Below the pieces are notes generated by a model, which was given only the letters and a program-made list of their open reading frames with translations, was not told where the DNA came from and did not search any database. A stretch of 18,322 nucleotides of DNA from UBA11996 sp964394975 (GTDB lineage Bacteria; Chloroflexota; Dehalococcoidia; Lucifugimonadales; UBA826), in NCBI GenBank assembly GCA_964394975.1, contig CAYMZR010000034.1, positions 1 to 18,322 on the forward strand, read 5' to 3'. How positions within the stretch are numbered: position 1 is the first letter of the stretch; each line of letters begins with the position of its first letter. Shown here in pieces: positions 15,838 to 18,322 of this stretch. A program made the translations under genes and the position numbers.

Positions 15838-15849
15838 ATAGCTAGCTAT
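15838..15849. promoter_or_regulatory. 12-bp perfect palindrome ahead of moaD
   Basis: ATAGCTAGCTAT reads identically on both strands. It lies in the roughly 100-bp gap between the ketopantoate reductase-like gene and moaD, about 70 nt upstream of moaD. It could be a regulator site for moaDE, but no promoter boxes are clear beside it and such a palindrome can arise by chance. Confidence 0.2.
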
Positions 15850-15868
15850 TTTGTTTTTCAGTTGACGA

Positions 15869-16930
15869 TTATCTGCCATGGTAGGAACGTACTATATCTG
15901 AAACTCTTCTTATGTTGTCCATACCAACTCCGAATTCTCCAGATTCAACCCCCTTTAGCACGTGGGTAACCGCATCGCTATAAGGTGTTTCTACACCTAT
16001 TTCCTTTCCTTTGTCAGACACTAAGCCATTTAAATAGTCAATTTCAGTCTTTCTTCCTTTCATGACATCTTGAGCTAAAGATGGCCTGCCTGGCACTTCA
16101 GGCGGGGTACCTTGGAGGACTCTATCCAGTTCTTCATTTCCCTCTGGACCGGCACCTTTTTCCATGTCTTCCAGTGAAAAGTCGCCCATGGGAGGTTTAA
16201 CATTGTAACCAAGAGCTCGACCGACTTTTACTGTTTCTATGGCTAAATTGAGTATTTGGTTTCTTGTTTCTCTATCAGCCCTCACTTCGTGACTCATGAG
16301 ACCTGTCATCCCGGCAGTGGCGTTGACCATACAGTTGGTGACCATTTTCGACCAGCGCTGACCCCACAGATCATCTGTAACGAGGGTTTTACCGGCAGTA
16401 CTGAATAGATCTGCTATTGTCTGGACCCTTTCGGTTATTTCTCCATTCAGTTCTCCCACTGTAAAACAAATAGGTTCTTTTTGTAGCGATTGAGAAACGC
16501 TACCGGTACGGGTTATGTGGCCTGGCTCGTACATTCCTGCGGAAATGGTAGTTATGCATCCGATAGTTCTATGAGCTCCTACGAGAGGTGCTATCAAAGT
16601 TTCGTTAATGCTATTTTGAGGGCTTACCACGCAGGTTTCCTCATTCATGAATGGAAGCATCGCCTTAATAGCGTTCACTGTGTCATAGGATTTTACGCCT
16701 ACGATAACCATGTTGAACTTATCACCTATGTTTAGGATTTCATCTGTATGAATTGCATTGACCTGCACGAGATGATCCCCAACTATTCCATCCAATATGA
16801 GACCTTTCTCGTTCATGGTATCAACGTGCTCTTTCCAAGAATCAATCATCAGTACGTCATTGCCAGCCTTTGCCATGAAACCTGCTAAAGTTCCTGCTAT
16901 GGCTCCTACACCTATCGTTGCTGTCTTCAT
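15869..16930 (-). CDS. Ketopantoate reductase family protein (PanE/ApbA-like)
   Basis: A 353-residue NAD(P)-dependent reductase-fold protein. I start at ATG 16930, which has AAGGAG 8 nt upstream and gives the family N-terminus MKTATIGVGAIAGTLAG; a longer frame from 16951 lacks this. Features: Rossmann loop GVGAIAG (7-13), VKSYD with K80, PQNSINE replacing the usual QNG box, the active-site segment WSKMVTNCMVNA with K195 and N199, and a C-terminal QDVMKGRKTEIDYLNG with the expected Glu at 296. Roughly 30 extra residues (about 245-283, Pro/Gly/Glu-rich) make it longer than classic PanE (about 300). No panB or panC is nearby, and it follows a crotonase, so a 2-keto or 2-hydroxy acid other than ketopantoate is possible. 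Fold sure, substrate not. Confidence 0.85.
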   Translation of the reverse strand: MKTATIGVGAIAGTLAGFMAKAGNDVLMIDSWKEHVDTMNEKGLILDGIVGDHLVQVNAIHTDEILNIGDKFNMVIVGVKSYDTVNAIKAMLPFMNEETCVVSPQNSINETLIAPLVGAHRTIGCITTISAGMYEPGHITRTGSVSQSLQKEPICFTVGELNGEITERVQTIADLFSTAGKTLVTDDLWGQRWSKMVTNCMVNATAGMTGLMSHEVRADRETRNQILNLAIETVKVGRALGYNVKPPMGDFSLEDMEKGAGPEGNEELDRVLQGTPPEVPGRPSLAQDVMKGRKTEIDYLNGLVSDKGKEIGVETPYSDAVTHVLKGVESGEFGVGMDNIRRVSDIVRSYHGR

Positions 16931-17000
16931 AAACCGAACTCCTTGTAGCAACTTTGTTTTTGTTTCTGTCCTTTCAATGGCAATATTTGCTTTCGCCGTA

Positions 17001-17768
17001 TTAGGGTTTTCGACCTTTCCGATCTATAAAGGGTTTAAAACCTTCTAAAACTGGGGTAGGTTCTAGTTCATTATTTTGGGCATTCAATTCCTTTTGGTAG
17101 GTGTTTTCCCAACTTTCTCCAATATCGCTGATTAAAAGTTTTTTGATACCTTGTACCATACGAGCGTCATTTCCAGCGATTAAACTGGCCAGCTCATTGG
17201 CCTTGTTCAATAGTTCTGAGGAATCAACCAGATGATTGATAAGACCTATCTGGAAACTTTCCTCTGCTTCCACAACTCTAGCAGTTAATAGCAATTCTTT
17301 AGCTTTTGGCCAGCCCACTTGCATTGGTAAACTCCATGTGGAATTTACCCTTCCATAAGCGGCAGCCAGAAACCGGAATTTGGTCTTTTCACACCCAACC
17401 CGAATGTCCAAGCTGGATGCCAGGACAGCTCCGCCTCCATAAGCTAATCCATTTAATGCTCCAATAGTCGGCTTGGTGCAACTTCCGATATGCCAGGCAT
17501 AATTTGGTCTTTTAGGATCAGTTTGAGGAGGGCTATCACTTTCTGCATTCCTAGTCATCTCATGTATGTCAGCTCCTGCTGTAAAGGCCCGGTCCCCAGC
17601 ACCCGTTATGATCACAGCTTTAACCTCCTCATCTGATTCCACCGCAGTTATTGCGGTATCAAGTTCACGAAACAGGGTTGTGCTGAGCGCGTTAAGCACC
17701 TCTGGTCTGTTTAGGGTGATGGTGGCTACCCCGTCAGATTTGGAATATAGGATCGTCTCGTAGGTCAC
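17001..17768 (-). CDS. Crotonase-superfamily protein lacking the hydratase glutamates
   Basis: A 255-residue enoyl-CoA hydratase/isomerase-fold protein of normal length. GTG at 17768 is chosen for AAAGGAG 6 nt upstream. Fold markers are clear: ITLNRPEVLNALS (17-29), the CoA/oxyanion-hole loop AFTAGADIHEM (61-71), and KPTIGALNGLAYGGG (99-113). At the two catalytic glutamate positions of enoyl-CoA hydratase (GGGCEL and FGQPE in the rat enzyme) this protein has V115 (GGGAVLA) and A135 (FRFLAAAYGR). The oxyanion hole is kept, so acyl-CoA binding is likely, but standard hydration is not. An isomerase, hydrolase, decarboxylase or other crotonase chemistry is possible. It heads a transcript with the ketopantoate reductase-like gene, which starts 70 bp on. 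Confidence 0.88.
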   Translation of the reverse strand: MTYETILYSKSDGVATITLNRPEVLNALSTTLFRELDTAITAVESDEEVKAVIITGAGDRAFTAGADIHEMTRNAESDSPPQTDPKRPNYAWHIGSCTKPTIGALNGLAYGGGAVLASSLDIRVGCEKTKFRFLAAAYGRVNSTWSLPMQVGWPKAKELLLTARVVEAEESFQIGLINHLVDSSELLNKANELASLIAGNDARMVQGIKKLLISDIGESWENTYQKELNAQNNELEPTPVLEGFKPFIDRKGRKP

Positions 17769-17805
17769 TAGGGGCTCCTTTTAATTGCTTGCTATTAGAT
17801 TTGGA

Positions 17806-17834
17806 ATTATAGAAATGGTTTTTTTGAGGGTCAA
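17806..17834 (-). promoter_or_regulatory. Near-consensus sigma70 promoter for the crotonase unit
   Basis: On the minus strand TTGACC (complement of 17829-17834), a 17-nt spacer and TATAAT (complement of 17806-17811) are in the 89-bp gap after the alkyltransferase-like gene. The start would be about 30 nt before the GTG. It is the best promoter match in the window and shows the crotonase starts its own unit. Confidence 0.75.
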
Positions 17835-17857
17835 GAAAATTAAACGGAATCCTAGCC

Positions 17858-18151
17858 TTACCATCGGTAGATTTTCAGATTTATACGGCTTTTCTTATTG
17901 AAGGTTATTCCTTCAGATTCCAACATTTCCTTTTGTAGCCAAGATCCGTTTCCTGCTCTAGAGCTTATCTCTCCATGATAATTCACGATTCTATGCCACG
18001 GGATATCAGAATCCGAATTCAGGCTTGAAAGGGCGTATCCGACTATTCTGGGATTTGCTGTGCCGGCCATGTCGGCTACATCCCCATAGGTAGCTACCTT
18101 TCCCATTGGAATCTTTTTTACTACCTCAAAGATTTTTTCAAAAGTTTTCAT
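17858..18151 (-). CDS. Alkyltransferase-like protein (ATL)
   Basis: A 97-residue protein of the O6-alkylguanine-DNA alkyltransferase C-terminal family. The active-site Pro-Cys-His-Arg of true alkyltransferases is P51-W52-H53-R54 here, with Trp in place of the acceptor Cys. This is the hallmark of ATLs (E. coli YbaZ, fission yeast Atl1), which bind O6-alkylguanine without repairing it and hand the lesion to nucleotide excision repair. The winged-helix segment KVATYGDVADMAG (18-30) and the arginine finger region NPRIVGYAL (R35) are present. There is no N-terminal alkyltransferase domain, so it is not a truncated Ogt. ATG at 18151 lacks a clear Shine-Dalgarno sequence. It is divergent from the gene at the right edge. 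Confidence 0.92.
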   Translation of the reverse strand: MKTFEKIFEVVKKIPMGKVATYGDVADMAGTANPRIVGYALSSLNSDSDIPWHRIVNYHGEISSRAGNGSWLQKEMLESEGITFNKKSRINLKIYRW

Positions 18152-18203
18152 TTTTTGAGAGTCGCTAATATTTGATGTCCTAATGTTTTAACCATACTTC
18201 AGT

Positions 18204-18233
18204 TGGTTGATAACTGGAAGTTAGCACTATAAA
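18204..18233 (+). promoter_or_regulatory. Possible promoter for the right-edge gene
   Basis: TATAAA (18228-18233) with TTGGTT 18 nt upstream (18204-18209), or TTGATA at only 15 nt, could transcribe the plus-strand gene that starts at 18289. Spacing and -35 quality are mediocre. Confidence 0.35.
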
Positions 18234-18288
18234 CCATGATCCTGATACTATTCGCACCCTAAACATAAAGATTAAAGAGGTTAGTTCT

Positions 18289-18322
18289 ATGGCAGACGCA
18301 GATTTCAAACCTATACAAAAAA
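18289..18322 (+). CDS. 5' end of an unidentified gene, cut by window edge
   Basis: ATG at 18289 with AGAGG 8 nt upstream opens a frame reading MADADFKPIQK to the end of the window with no stop. Only 11 residues are visible, too few to name a family. It is divergent from the ATL gene, and the Shine-Dalgarno spacing makes it a likely real start. Confidence 0.6.
   Translation, partial: MADADFKPIQK

Noticed and set aside
15770..15868. Molybdenum-cofactor riboswitch upstream of moaD
   Set aside because: The gap is only about 100 nt and shows no extended pairing beyond a 12-bp palindrome.
15670..15879. 69-codon minus-strand frame starting at ATG 15879, overlapping the ketopantoate reductase stop
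   Set aside because: Its second half is the out-of-frame reading of moaD and its first half resembles no domain. Kept only as a possible frameshift partner.

Overview
This is an 18.3 kb chromosomal segment from a bacterium with moderately low GC (low forties per cent by eye, not computed). It is almost fully packed with genes and carries no insertion sequence, CRISPR array, prophage or rRNA. The content fits a free-living Chloroflexota/Dehalococcoidia-type genome such as SAR202. That assignment is inference: it rests on an enolase-superfamily sugar-acid dehydratase beside a major-facilitator transporter, the small (730-residue) PurL, a MoaD/MoaE pair and an alkyltransferase-like protein. Nothing seen fixes the taxon.

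Layout. (1) 1-985, minus strand: an enolase-superfamily acid-sugar dehydratase, cut by the left edge, divergent from (2) a plus-strand block at 1077-6740: MFS transporter, MATE exporter, lspA, an RluD-type pseudouridine synthase and gltX. The 91 bp between the two divergent genes holds candidate promoters and a 7-5-7 inverted repeat. (3) 6752-10252: a well-formed sigma70 promoter, then yqeY-purQ-purL. (4) 10297-11160: another sigma70 promoter, then fmdB-dtd. (5) 11161-11187: the convergence point. (6) 11188-14790, minus strand: one likely transcript reading tRNA-Ser(GCU), miaB, nadA, nadC from a TATAAT promoter. (7) 14740-15053: a 314-bp stretch with no gene except that promoter. (8) 15054-17834, minus strand: a crotonase-fold protein, a ketopantoate reductase-like protein, moaD and moaE, with a strong promoter (TTGACC, 17 nt, TATAAT) ahead of the crotonase. 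(9) 17858-18151, minus strand: an alkyltransferase-like DNA-repair protein, and the first 11 codons of a divergent plus-strand gene at the right edge.

Most of the content is housekeeping: lipoprotein maturation, rRNA pseudouridylation, glutamyl-tRNA charging, purine synthesis, D-aminoacyl-tRNA proofreading, de novo NAD synthesis, tRNA thiomethylation and molybdopterin synthase. I do not see a new multi-gene system. The parts worth a second look are the crotonase that lacks both hydratase glutamates, moaD with no conventional start codon, the divergent dehydratase/MFS pair with an operator-like palindrome, the hairpin between nadA and nadC, and the absence of purS and nadB from their usual positions. 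Six of the genes appear to start at GTG, TTG or CTG, and four starts were moved from the longest possible reading frame on the basis of Shine-Dalgarno position or family N-terminus.
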